Below, piece by piece: positions 25,395 to 33,704 of a stretch of DNA of 64,000 bases. The notes under the pieces were generated by a model, which was given only the letters and a program-made list of their open reading frames with translations, was not told the DNA's origin and made no database searches. The position numbers and the translations under genes are program-made. Position 1 is the stretch's first letter. Every line of letters starts with the position of its first letter. This DNA is from Streptomyces sp. NBC_01237 (GTDB lineage: Bacteria; Actinomycetota; Actinomycetes; Streptomycetales; Streptomycetaceae): contig NZ_CP108508.1 in assembly GCF_035917275.1 (NCBI RefSeq), positions 4,278,001-4,342,000 of the forward strand. The letters are read 5' to 3'.

Positions 25395-25472
25395 CGCGAC
25401 CCCGCGGACCATGCACCAACAAAGGAAAAGGAAAAATTTTCCAAATTCCCCGGACGGGCTTATCGTGGGGTA

Positions 25473-25673
25473 ATGGCCAGCACCGAGCATGAGACCAAGC
25501 CGCAGGCCGAATTCATGTGTCCGACCTGCAAACGCCCCGTGACGACCGAACTGAAACGACACAAGACCCTCGGGATCTTCGTCCCCGTCTGGGGCCCCGG
25601 CCCGTGCGAGAACCCCGACTGCGCCGATCACCGGGCGAACGCGCAGCCCATGGGGCATGGAGCCCACCCGTGA
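25473..25673 (+). CDS. Small zinc-ribbon-like protein, 66 aa
   Basis: 66-aa basic protein with two Cys pairs: CPTC (about residues 16-19) and CENPDC (about 45-50), 25 residues apart, plus nearby His residues. This is the spacing of a zinc ribbon or knuckle. The middle (KRHKTLGIFVPVWGPGP) is hydrophobic and Pro/Gly-rich. It starts at ATG in the relatively A/T-rich patch after terC (AAAGGAAAAGG at 25423). Function unknown; small zinc-ribbon proteins of this size occur throughout Streptomyces. Confidence 0.75.
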   Translation: MASTEHETKPQAEFMCPTCKRPVTTELKRHKTLGIFVPVWGPGPCENPDCADHRANAQPMGHGAHP

Positions 25674-25801
25674 GGACCCCTTCGACGGTCCGGCCCGGCC
25701 GCGCACGATCCGCGTGAAGCACGACGTACCACTGTCCAGCGCACACCTTCGTCGCTACGATTGAAACGAATCAATCCCATCGGCAGAGGTGTGAGAGATC
25801 C

Positions 25802-27184
25802 ATGAGTACGTACGACATCGTTGTCATAGGCGGTGGCCCTTCGGGGGTCCCGGCCGCCGTGCAGGCCGCCCGCCTCGGTGCCCGCACCCTGCTCGTGGAG
25901 AAGAACGCCGGCCTCGGCGGCACCACCACGTACGCCAACATCGCCTTTCCCGGGCTCTTCCACGCCTGGGGCAAGCAGGTCATCGCCGGGATCGGCTGGG
26001 ATCTGGTGTGCCGGGCCGTCGAGTTGAGCGGTGAGGAGCTGCCGGACTTCTCCGACGACGACGTACGGCCCCACTGGCAGCGCCAGGTGCGGCTGAACGC
26101 CCCGCTGTACGGCGCGCTCCTCATGGAGGAGGTGCACAGCCGCGGCGTCGATCTGCGCCTCCACACGATGCCCGCGTCGGCGCGGTGGACCGGCGAGGCG
26201 TGGGAACTCCAGCTCTGCGGCAAGGACGGGCTCCGGCCCGTCCTTGCCCGGCGGCTCGTCGACTGCTCGGGCGACGCCGACGCGATCGGCCTCGCGGGGC
26301 TGCCGCGCAGGCGCAACCCGGACCGGCAGCCCGGCACCATCGACATCCGGCTGTCCGGCTACGACGTCGCGTCCCTCGACCGGGACGAACTGGACCGCCG
26401 GTACACGCAGGCGGTCGGGTCGGGGGCGCTGCACCCCGCGGACCTGGGCAGCAGGGGGCGGCCGCTGCTGCCGTTCCTGGACAAGAGGGGCGAGAACGCG
26501 ATCCATCTCACCGGCATCGAGGGCGCGACGAGCGAGGGCCGTACGGCGGCGGAGCTCGCGGGCGGGGCGGCGATCCTGCGCATCTACCGTTTCCTGCGCA
26601 CCCTGCCGGGGCTCGACGGCGTCCGGCTCGACTTCCGCGCGGCGGAGGTCGGCGTCCGCGAGAGTCTGACGATCGACGCCCGGAGGAACGTGACCGGCGA
26701 GGACTACCTGAGCGGAATCGTCCGGCCCGACGCGGTGTGCCATAGCTTCTACCCGATCGACATCCACCGCCCGGACGGCGACGGGATCGACAAGACCTAC
26801 CTCCGCCGCGGCGTGGTCCCGTCCGTGCCGCGCGACGCGATGATCCCGGCGGGCAACCCGTACGCGGTGGTCGCGGGGCGCTGCATCGGCTCCGACCAGG
26901 CGGCCAACTCCGCGCTCCGCGTCCAGGCCACGGCCATGGCGACCGGACAGGCGGCCGGCGCGCTCGCGGCCCTCGCGGCGGACCGGGGCGGCGACCTCGT
27001 CTCCGTACCGCTGCCCGAACTGCGTCAGGTGCTCGTACGTCACGGGGCGATCGTGCCCCCGCTCCCCACGCCCGCGGAGCCGGCCGGGTCCGCCGGGGCC
27101 CGACCCCGCCCGGAGCCGGCGTCCAGGCGGGCGGCGAGGCGGGCCTTGGCGGCGGGCCATTCCCCGGCGAGCAGCGAGAAGTAG
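25802..27184 (+). CDS. FAD-dependent oxidoreductase
   Basis: 460-aa flavoprotein of the FAD_oxidored type. The N-terminal Rossmann motif is YDIVVIGGGPSGVPAAVQAA (GxGxxG), followed by the LLVEKNAGLGGTT ribose/adenine region. A C-terminal FAD motif reads YAVVAGRCIGSDQAANSALRVQATAMATGQAAGALA. The substrate is unknown. The last ~48 residues (from IVPPLPTPAEP) are Pro/Ala/Arg-rich and are encoded opposite the end of the convergent GNAT gene. Relatives would be expected to stop earlier, so this tail may be an extension after loss of a stop. AGAG precedes the ATG. Confidence 0.9.
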   Translation: MSTYDIVVIGGGPSGVPAAVQAARLGARTLLVEKNAGLGGTTTYANIAFPGLFHAWGKQVIAGIGWDLVCRAVELSGEELPDFSDDDVRPHWQRQVRLNAPLYGALLMEEVHSRGVDLRLHTMPASARWTGEAWELQLCGKDGLRPVLARRLVDCSGDADAIGLAGLPRRRNPDRQPGTIDIRLSGYDVASLDRDELDRRYTQAVGSGALHPADLGSRGRPLLPFLDKRGENAIHLTGIEGATSEGRTAAELAGGAAILRIYRFLRTLPGLDGVRLDFRAAEVGVRESLTIDARRNVTGEDYLSGIVRPDAVCHSFYPIDIHRPDGDGIDKTYLRRGVVPSVPRDAMIPAGNPYAVVAGRCIGSDQAANSALRVQATAMATGQAAGALAALAADRGGDLVSVPLPELRQVLVRHGAIVPPLPTPAEPAGSAGARPRPEPASRRAARRALAAGHSPASSEK

Positions 27185-27714
27185 ACCGTGTCCCGCCAGG
27201 TGCCGTCGTGGCGCAGCCGGTGGCGGCGCAGTACGCCTTCGCGGCGGGCGCCGAGGCGGGCTATCGCGGCCTGCGAACGCTCGTTGAGGTGGTCGGTCTT
27301 CAGCTGTACGCGGCCCATGCCCAGCTCCTCGAAGGCATGGGTCATCAGGAGCAGCTTCGCCTCGGTGTTGACCGCCGACCGCCAGTGGGCGCGGCCGTAC
27401 CAGGTCCAGCCGATCTCCAGGCGCTCGTGCTGCTCGTCGACGTCCAGGAACGTCGTCCAGCCGATCGCCCGGCCGCTCGCCCGGTGGATGACGGCGAACG
27501 GGAAGTACGTGCCCTCCCGCGCGGCTTCGAGCAGGCCCGTGAGCTTGGCCCCGAGCTCGTCGCGCGTCCGCGGGGTCGGGCCGCCCTGCCAGCGCCAGAC
27601 CTCGTCGTCCCGGCCACCGGCCTCGAAGAGGTCGTCGAGGTGGTCCGTCGTCAACGGCACGAGGCTGATGTGGCGCCCGGTCAGAGTCACGGGCCGTGGG
27701 GTTGTCGCAGGCAT
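27040..27714 (-). CDS. GNAT N-acetyltransferase (RimJ/RimL-type)
   Basis: 224-aa acetyltransferase. It has the RimJ/L layout: an N-terminal LTGRHISLVPLTTDHLDDLFEA, the central strand FAVIHRASGRAIGWTTF, EIGWTWYGRAHWRSAVNTEAKLLLM (acetyl-CoA site region) and LKTDHLNERSQAAIARLGARREGVLRRH. These proteins acetylate N-terminal or small-molecule amines; the target is not predictable. Its 3' end overlaps the convergent FAD oxidoreductase gene by 145 bp. The last ~25 residues are Gly/Ala-rich and may be variable. Confidence 0.9.
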   Translation of the reverse strand: MPATTPRPVTLTGRHISLVPLTTDHLDDLFEAGGRDDEVWRWQGGPTPRTRDELGAKLTGLLEAAREGTYFPFAVIHRASGRAIGWTTFLDVDEQHERLEIGWTWYGRAHWRSAVNTEAKLLLMTHAFEELGMGRVQLKTDHLNERSQAAIARLGARREGVLRRHRLRHDGTWRDTVYFSLLAGEWPAAKARLAARLDAGSGRGRAPADPAGSAGVGSGGTIAP

Positions 27715-27875
27715 GGCGAGAGTCTAGGCCGTCTAGGCCACTTTGAACTAGCCAGATAATTTTATGCACTAGCGCAAAGAGCCGTTGTGCGTTCCCAACG
27801 CGCGAGGAGCCCGGTCGCTGACTAGCGTGACAGTGCGGGGCGGGACCACGCCAGCGAGCGGAAAGAGTCGGAGCC

Positions 27876-28673
27876 ATGGCTGTACAACCTGAGGGCACAC
27901 CGTGCTGGGCGGACGCGATGTTCGCCGATGTCGAGGGCGCGAAGAGCTTCTACGGTGACGTGCTGGGCTGGACGTTCGGCGAGTCGTCGTCGGAGTACGG
28001 CAACTACACGCAGGCGTACGCCGACGGCAGAGCGGCGGCGGCCGTCGTCCCGCCGATGCCGGGAGCGGAAGGGCACTCCGCCTGGTGCCTCTACCTCGCC
28101 TCACCGGACGCCGCCGCGACCGCCGCCAAGATCCGTGAGCACGGCGGCGAGGTGCTGATGGAGCCGATGACGGTCGGCGGGTTCGGCACGATGGTGCTGG
28201 CGCGCGACCCGAGCGGGGTCGTCTTCGGCGTGTGGCAGGCCGGTACCCACGAAGGCTTCGAGGCCACGTCCGGGCCCGGCGCGTACTGCTGGGCCGAGGT
28301 CTTCACCCGGGAGCCCGCGACGACGGACGCGTTCTTCTCGGCCGTATTCCCGTACCGCATGCGGCAGATGGAGGGCGGCGAGATCGACTACCGGGTGTTC
28401 GACGTCGGCGGTGACCCGATCCTGGGGCGGATGAAGATGGGCGACGACTTCCCGCCCGAGGTACCGCCGTACATCAGCGTGTACTTCTCCGTCGCGAACT
28501 GCGACGCGGCGGTGGCGAAGGCGACCGAGCACGGCGGAGTGCTGCGGTTCGGGCCGATGGACAGCCCCTTCGGCCGGTTCGCCGCGCTCAGCGACCCGCA
28601 GGGTGCGACGTTCGCCGTGATCGACACCGGCACGGTCCAGGGCGAGATGCCCACGATCACCCCTGTGTCCTGA
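27876..28673 (+). CDS. VOC-family (glyoxalase/dioxygenase-fold) protein, two domains
   Basis: 265-aa protein of two vicinal-oxygen-chelate repeats (about residues 8-128 and 135-258). Each has the beta-alpha-beta-beta-beta layout: PCWADAMFADVEGAKSFYGDVLGWTF in the first and YCWAEVFTREPATTDAFFSAVFPY in the second, with DPSGVVFGVWQ and DPQGATFAVID near each end. Some such proteins bind or neutralise small toxic molecules; metal residues are incomplete here, so activity is uncertain. The ATG follows GGAG. It is divergent from the GNAT gene across a 161-nt, relatively A/T-rich region. Confidence 0.9.
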   Translation: MAVQPEGTPCWADAMFADVEGAKSFYGDVLGWTFGESSSEYGNYTQAYADGRAAAAVVPPMPGAEGHSAWCLYLASPDAAATAAKIREHGGEVLMEPMTVGGFGTMVLARDPSGVVFGVWQAGTHEGFEATSGPGAYCWAEVFTREPATTDAFFSAVFPYRMRQMEGGEIDYRVFDVGGDPILGRMKMGDDFPPEVPPYISVYFSVANCDAAVAKATEHGGVLRFGPMDSPFGRFAALSDPQGATFAVIDTGTVQGEMPTITPVS

Positions 28674-28771
28674 TCACCGCCGTGTCCTGATCAACGCTGT
28701 GTTCCGAGGGTGCCGCGGCGGTGTGCTTCTGCGGCTCGGAGGCCCGGGGCGGCTCAGAGGCCCGGGGCGGC

Positions 28772-29041
28772 TCAGGGATCCGCCGTCCCGGGCGTCCCGC
28801 CGCTCCCCGCCGCGCCCGAGTGGACCGGCCACGGTGCGCCGTACGGCGAGGTCGTCGGCGTCGGGGTGGGTTCCGGGGGCGCGAAGGGGCCCGACCGCGT
28901 CTCCATGAGGAGCATCATCACGCCCCCGATGAGCAGACTGATCACGATCAGCGCCAGGCCGACGGGGTTTTGGGGGTTGTACACGTACCGGTTGGAGCCC
29001 CACTTGCTGCGCTTGAATACCGGCTCGTCGTCAGGATGCAC
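28772..29041 (-). CDS. Small single-span membrane protein, 89 aa
   Basis: 89-aa protein. A charged N-terminus (HPDDEPVFKRSKWGSNRYVYNP, first 25 residues) is followed by one membrane span (about residues 28-45, LALIVISLLIGGVMMLL). The outside tail is rich in Pro, Thr, Gly and Ser. The GTG start has AGGA about 8 nt upstream. It is divergent from the PH-domain gene. No known family is recognised, though small proteins of this layout are common and conserved in Streptomyces. Confidence 0.7.
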   Translation of the reverse strand: MHPDDEPVFKRSKWGSNRYVYNPQNPVGLALIVISLLIGGVMMLLMETRSGPFAPPEPTPTPTTSPYGAPWPVHSGAAGSGGTPGTADP

Positions 29042-29181
29042 AACGGAATCCTAGAGACGCCGCTCCCCATGGGGCCCGTTCCGGGAACCGGAGACCCTGT
29101 CCGGTGCGTAATACCGTACGAAGATCGTCCGACTCGGGACGTTTGATCCACGGTGGACACGCAGGAAAGACGGGGACCCCC

Positions 29182-29547
29182 ATGGCACTGTTCGGCAACG
29201 CGCACACGGTCAACCCGGCCAAGGCGCAGCAGGATTACGCGCGGCTGCTGGGCCAGGGCGAGCAGGTGCACGCCGCGTACCAGCTGATCCGCGACACCAT
29301 GCTCTTCACCGACCGTCGGCTCCTCCTCATCGACAAGCAGGGCATCACCGGCAAGAAGGTGGAGTACCACTCCGTCCCGTACCGCAGCATCACGCACTTC
29401 GCGGTGGAGACGGCCGGGACGTTCGACCTGGACGCGGAGCTGAAGATCTGGATCTCGGGGAGCGCCACCCCGATCGAGAAGACGTTCACCAAGGGCGTCG
29501 ACATCTACGAAGTGCAGGCGATCCTGACCCAGTTCGTGGCCCGGTAG
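29182..29547 (+). CDS. Bacterial PH-domain protein (bPH_1/YvbH-like)
   Basis: 121-aa single-domain protein with pleckstrin-homology-like strands: LGQGEQVHAAYQLIRDTMLFTDRRLLLIDKQG, then KVEYHSVPYRSITHFAVETAG, then ELKIWISGS and the closing helix VDIYEVQAILTQFVAR. This matches the bacterial PH family (PF08000-type). Role unknown; such domains are often small oligomeric binding modules. The ATG at 29182 is preferred over upstream frames because the conserved start is MALFGNA. Confidence 0.9.
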   Translation: MALFGNAHTVNPAKAQQDYARLLGQGEQVHAAYQLIRDTMLFTDRRLLLIDKQGITGKKVEYHSVPYRSITHFAVETAGTFDLDAELKIWISGSATPIEKTFTKGVDIYEVQAILTQFVAR

Positions 29548-29650
29548 GGCCCGCGGGCCCCGTGACCCGCCCCGGGCTCGCCGGGTCCCCGGTGTGCGGC
29601 GCCGGATGTGCGGCACCTGATGCGTGGGGCCCGGTGTGCGGCGCCCGGTG

Positions 29651-30421
29651 TCAGAGCGTCGGGCGGAGCCGGGCCGTGGCGATCTGCCGTCCGGTCTTCG
29701 CCCGCAGCGCGGCCACCTTGTCCCGCAGCACGGGCAGCAGTGCGTACAGCACCTCGCCGGGGCAACGGGTCCCGTAGCTGTCGCGGTGCCCCGAGATGAC
29801 GTGGAGCCTGGCCGTCTCGCCCTTGTCGTACAGGCTCTCGTCGTTCGTCGAGACCAGCTCCACCGTGCCGCGCGGATCGGCGCCGGGGCGCAGTTTCCAG
29901 GCGGCGACCTTCGCGATCCCGTCCGCGAGCGCCTTCGGCACCGTCGTACCGGCGCCGAAGCTGCCGAGGGCCGCGATGCCCACGGTGTCGGCGTTGAACC
30001 CCTTGGTGTGAGCCCCGCGCACCGGACGGGCGACGCCGCCCGCGCGGCCCTCGTAGATGGTTCCGCACCGGTCGACGACGAAGTTGTAGCCGATGTCGTC
30101 CCAGCCCTCGCTCCTGACGTGGTCGGCCTGCACGCCGCGGATCAGTTCGGGGGCATCGGCGCAGTCGTACCCGTTGGAGTGGCCCGTGTGGTGGACGAAC
30201 ACCGCCTTCGCCGCCCCCGTGTAGCGCGGCACCTCCTTGACCAGCCCCTCGTCCGCGTGCCAGGACGCCCGGCTCACGATCACCGGCTGCGGCAGCCCGC
30301 GCGGCGCCGCCGGGCCGATCGCGGCGGGAGCGGGCGGCACGATCCCGGCCGGGGCGTCGCGGAACACCAGGAAGGCCAGCGGCAGGAGCAGGACGCCCGG
30401 GGCGAGTCGGCGGGACCACAT
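29651..30421 (-). CDS. Secreted PGRP/amidase-2 family N-acetylmuramoyl-L-alanine amidase
   Basis: 256-aa protein with an N-terminal signal or anchor (RRLAPGVLLLPLAFLVF, about residues 4-20), so it acts outside the membrane. The amidase_2/PGRP fold shows the zinc ligands FVHHTGHSN (first His) and HVISGHRDSYGTRCPG (His and Cys), plus the YNFVVDRCGTIYEGR and HTKGFNADTVGIAALGSF strands. It should cleave the lactyl-peptide amide bond of peptidoglycan. Upstream codons are open, but the ATG at 30421 gives the natural signal peptide. The gene is not part of an obvious operon. Confidence 0.92.
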   Translation of the reverse strand: MWSRRLAPGVLLLPLAFLVFRDAPAGIVPPAPAAIGPAAPRGLPQPVIVSRASWHADEGLVKEVPRYTGAAKAVFVHHTGHSNGYDCADAPELIRGVQADHVRSEGWDDIGYNFVVDRCGTIYEGRAGGVARPVRGAHTKGFNADTVGIAALGSFGAGTTVPKALADGIAKVAAWKLRPGADPRGTVELVSTNDESLYDKGETARLHVISGHRDSYGTRCPGEVLYALLPVLRDKVAALRAKTGRQIATARLRPTL

Positions 30422-30503
30422 GGGTCCCAGACTGCGCTCCGGCCCCCCGCTTCGCAGAGGAGCGGGCCAACCGGGTGAGAGCGGCGCCGTTCTCACGCCC
30501 CGC

Positions 30504-31730
30504 TCACCACGGGTCCGCGCCCTCCGCGGACAGGGACGGCGCACCGGGCCCCGCCGCGCCCGCCCCCCGGCGCAGCAGCCGGAAGGCCAGCAGCGGGAAC
30601 GTCAGCACGGACACCATGGCGGCCGCCACGAGCGCGGCGCCCTCGCCCGCCCCGAGCACCTTCTCGTCCAGGCCGATGGTGGTGATCGCGACGACGAGCG
30701 GCAGACAGGTGGACGCGAACAGCGCCAGTGCCGGCCGCTCCGCCCCGCCCGCCAGATCGCGTGGGGCGAGCAGATACGCCGGAGCGCCCCGGACGAGCAG
30801 GAAGAGCAGCAGGAAGACCGGCAGGAGCACCAGCGGACGGCCGCCGTCGAGGAGCGCCGCGAGGTCGAAGTCGATGCCGGTGACGATGTAGAAGAACGGC
30901 ACCAGGAAGCCGAAGCCCATCGCCTCGATCCGGCCGAGGATCTCCGTACTGCTGTCGGGCACCGCGCCCTGGAGCACCAGCCGGGTCAGCATTCCGGCGG
31001 CGAAGGCGCCGAGCAGGGTGTCCAGGCCGAAGACATGGGACAGGCCGAGCATCCCGGCGAGCAGCAGCATCACGAAGCGGACGGCGAACTGACCGCTGCT
31101 GTGCAGGGTCCCGGCGATGATCCGGGCGAACCACGGCGGCCGGGGCCGCACCGCCCAGAACACCGCGCCCGCGGTCACCAGGGCGAAGGCTGCCAGCACC
31201 GCACCGGCCGCCCCGGGGCTGCGGCCGCTGAACAGCAGGGCCATCGCGATGATCGGGCCGAACTCGCCGACCGCCCCGAACGCCATCACCACCGTGCCGA
31301 ACCGCCCCTCCAGGCGCCCCGAGTCACGCAGGATCGGCAGGACGGCTCCGAGAGCGGTGCTGGTGAGCGCGGTGCCGATGACCAGGCTCTTCGCCAGGTC
31401 CGCCCCGGTCAGCGCCAGGGCGATACCGAGTCCGGCCGCGAACGAGACCGCCCAGGCCCACCCCGAGCGGCGCAGGGTGTCGCCGCGCACGGCGGCGAAC
31501 TGGATCTCGTACCCGGCCAGGAAGATCAGCATCGACAGGCCCAGATCGGAGAGCGCGTCGATGACCGCGTCGTGATGGGCCCAGCCGAGCACATCGGGTC
31601 CGATGATGATGCCCAGCGAGATCTCGAAGATCACCACGGGGACGGAGAGCCTGCGCCCGACGGCGTAGGCGAGCAGCGGCGCGAGGACCGCCATGGCCAT
31701 GATCAGGATGAGGGTCCCGGGGTGCTCCAT
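30504..31730 (-). CDS. Cation:proton antiporter (CPA2 type)
   Basis: 408-aa integral membrane protein of the Na+/H+ or K+/H+ exchanger superfamily. About 12 to 13 hydrophobic segments are visible. Signature stretches are LSVPVVIFEISLGIIIGP, DLGLSMLIFLAGYEI and the ion-site region GTALTSTALGAVLPIL. There is no C-terminal RCK domain. The ion is not predictable. It is encoded on the same strand as the upstream TAP-like peptidase but separated by 196 nt of GC-rich repeats, so it is probably a separate unit. Confidence 0.9.
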   Translation of the reverse strand: MEHPGTLILIMAMAVLAPLLAYAVGRRLSVPVVIFEISLGIIIGPDVLGWAHHDAVIDALSDLGLSMLIFLAGYEIQFAAVRGDTLRRSGWAWAVSFAAGLGIALALTGADLAKSLVIGTALTSTALGAVLPILRDSGRLEGRFGTVVMAFGAVGEFGPIIAMALLFSGRSPGAAGAVLAAFALVTAGAVFWAVRPRPPWFARIIAGTLHSSGQFAVRFVMLLLAGMLGLSHVFGLDTLLGAFAAGMLTRLVLQGAVPDSSTEILGRIEAMGFGFLVPFFYIVTGIDFDLAALLDGGRPLVLLPVFLLLFLLVRGAPAYLLAPRDLAGGAERPALALFASTCLPLVVAITTIGLDEKVLGAGEGAALVAAAMVSVLTFPLLAFRLLRRGAGAAGPGAPSLSAEGADPW

Positions 31731-31794
31731 CGCTCGTGTATAGCAAGAAACCGCATCGGATCATCCGATATCGCCCTCCGGGGCGACGCCCCGT

Positions 31795-31915
31795 CCCCAC
31801 CGGTCTCCGGCGCCCCGCCCCGCCCGTCTCCGGCGCCGAGTCCCCACCGGTCTCCGGCGCCTCGCCCGCCCCACCGGTCCGGGCGCCCCGCCCGCCCCAC
31901 CGGTCCCCCGCTCCC
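31795..31915. repeat. GC-rich direct repeats between antiporter and peptidase genes
   Basis: About five imperfect copies of CACCGGTCTCCGGCGCC or shortened forms of it, spaced by CCCCGCCCG-type bases. No gene is here. They may be a terminator-like cluster for the upstream minus-strand peptidase gene, or a slippage-prone patch. Confidence 0.6.
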
Positions 31916-31926
31916 GCCCCTCCGGT

Positions 31927-33456
31927 TCAGTTCGCGCAGTGCGTGTCCTGCGCGGGCCGCCGCCCGGTGACGAGGAATTCGCTGACCGTGCGGTCGCCGC
32001 ACGCGTTCCCACCGCCCAGATACATGCTGTGACCGCCCCGGCCGACCGTGACCATCCTGGCCCGGTCCCCGAACGCGGCACGCATCTTCAGGGCGCCGCT
32101 GTACGGGGTGGCGGGGTCGCGCAGGCTCTGGATCATCAGGACGTTGGACGGACCCTCGTCCGTGATCCGGGTGGGCCTGTCGGCCGGAGCGTCCTTCCAG
32201 AACGCGCACGGCGTGATGTTCGCGGGCATCCCGGCCGTCAGCGGGTTCCGCTCCCGGTCGGCGGCCACCGCCCGCCGGTACCCGGCGACGGACCCCGGCC
32301 AGCGCACGTCGTTGCAGATCACCGCGACCATCACCGCCGCGTCCTCGTCCGGGATCACCTGGGCGAGGTCCGGCGTCAGGACCGGGCTCCCCTGCGGATC
32401 GCGCGCCTCCTGGATCATCCCGGCCAGCGGGGCGAAGGCGCTGTCGCTGAACAGGGCGCTCTGGAGTGCCTGCCGCAGCCGGTTGCCGGTCAGCGGCAGG
32501 CCGGGGACGTCCGACTCCTTCGGCTCCCGGTCCAGCTTCCGGGCCAGTGCGAGGAACAACGGCTCGACGTCCTCGGCCCGTTCGGCCAGCCGCAGGCCCT
32601 GTTCCTCGCGGGCCGGGTCCGCCGCCCAGGCCGCGAAGTCCGGGAAGCGGTCGGCGGCGCCCACCGCCATGTTCTCCATCCAGCCGCGCCCGACCCGCGC
32701 CGGGTCCGGGTCGCCGTTGGCGTCCAGGACCCAACGGTCGGTGTGCCGCGGGTACTTCTGGGCATAGACCGCGCCGACATAGGCCCCGTACGAGGTGCTC
32801 CAGGCCGACAGTTTCTCCTCGCCCAGCGACTGCCGGAACAGGTCGATGTCGCGGACCTCGTTCTGCGTGGAGAAGGAGCGCAGGACCTCGCCCCCGTTAC
32901 GGGCACACGCCTCGGCGGTGCGCCGGGACCGGTCGATGTTCTCCGCGATGCCCCCGTCCGCCCCCGGCCAGGCCCGCAGCGTCACCAACTGCCGGTCCCC
33001 TTCGGCGATTCCGCAGCCCGCCCGGGTACTGCCCCCGACGCCCCGCGGATCCAGGCTGACCAGGTCGTACGCGCCCCGGGTCGCCGTCCGCAACGCCTCC
33101 CCCTTCTGCGCGAGCCGCTCCACGCCCGACGAGCCCGGCCCGCCGGGGATCACGACCAGCGTCCCGCGCCGCGCCGCGGGCCGGTCGGAGCGCAGCCGGG
33201 TCACGGCGACGGTGAGGGTGCGGCCGTCCGGATTCCGGTAGTCCAGCGGTACGGGCAGCTCCGCGCACTGCTGCCCGTCGGCACCGGTCGAACCGTCGGG
33301 GAGCTCGCAGCCGTGCCAGGTGAGGGAGGGCGGAGAGGAAGCCGGGGACGCCCGGGGCCCGGCGTGGGCCACCGGAGTGACGGAGGCGGTCAGCGCCGAG
33401 GCGACGGCGGTGGCGGAGAGGGCCAGCAGGAGGGTCTTTCGCGTACAAGTAGTCAT
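31927..33456 (-). CDS. Secreted TAP-like alpha/beta-hydrolase (tripeptidyl aminopeptidase family)
   Basis: 509-aa exported hydrolase. A signal peptide spans residues 1 to about 32 (KTLLLALSATAVASALTASV, then VAHAG). The oxyanion region is VVIPGGPGSSG. The nucleophile sits in AWSTSYGAY; the usual first Gly of GxSxG is Ser here, as seen in some family members. The acid is in SLRDPATPYSGA and the His in GRGGHSMYLGGG. The C-terminal TAP_C region is complete. Family members release N-terminal tripeptides or act on esters. The ATG at 33456 gives the proper signal peptide. It is divergent from the MMPL transporter gene. Confidence 0.9.
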   Translation of the reverse strand: MTTCTRKTLLLALSATAVASALTASVTPVAHAGPRASPASSPPSLTWHGCELPDGSTGADGQQCAELPVPLDYRNPDGRTLTVAVTRLRSDRPAARRGTLVVIPGGPGSSGVERLAQKGEALRTATRGAYDLVSLDPRGVGGSTRAGCGIAEGDRQLVTLRAWPGADGGIAENIDRSRRTAEACARNGGEVLRSFSTQNEVRDIDLFRQSLGEEKLSAWSTSYGAYVGAVYAQKYPRHTDRWVLDANGDPDPARVGRGWMENMAVGAADRFPDFAAWAADPAREEQGLRLAERAEDVEPLFLALARKLDREPKESDVPGLPLTGNRLRQALQSALFSDSAFAPLAGMIQEARDPQGSPVLTPDLAQVIPDEDAAVMVAVICNDVRWPGSVAGYRRAVAADRERNPLTAGMPANITPCAFWKDAPADRPTRITDEGPSNVLMIQSLRDPATPYSGALKMRAAFGDRARMVTVGRGGHSMYLGGGNACGDRTVSEFLVTGRRPAQDTHCAN

Positions 33457-33704
33457 GGGACAAGGGTTGTTGACGTGGCGTCCATTTCCCATGCGGCAGA
33501 CCCGAGACCCGGGGTGGGGCTAACCCGTCAGGGTGCCCGTCGGGGTTCCCGCCGGGCGGCATGCCGGACGGCCTGCCGTACGCCTCGTCGGGGAGCCCGT
33601 CACCCGTTCCCCCGCACCGGCGTGCCGCGGCCCGGCAACCGACCTTGAATACGGAGTGTCCGAGGCGCCCCGCGGGGCGCCCCTCTCCGGGAGCGGGAGC
33701 CCCC

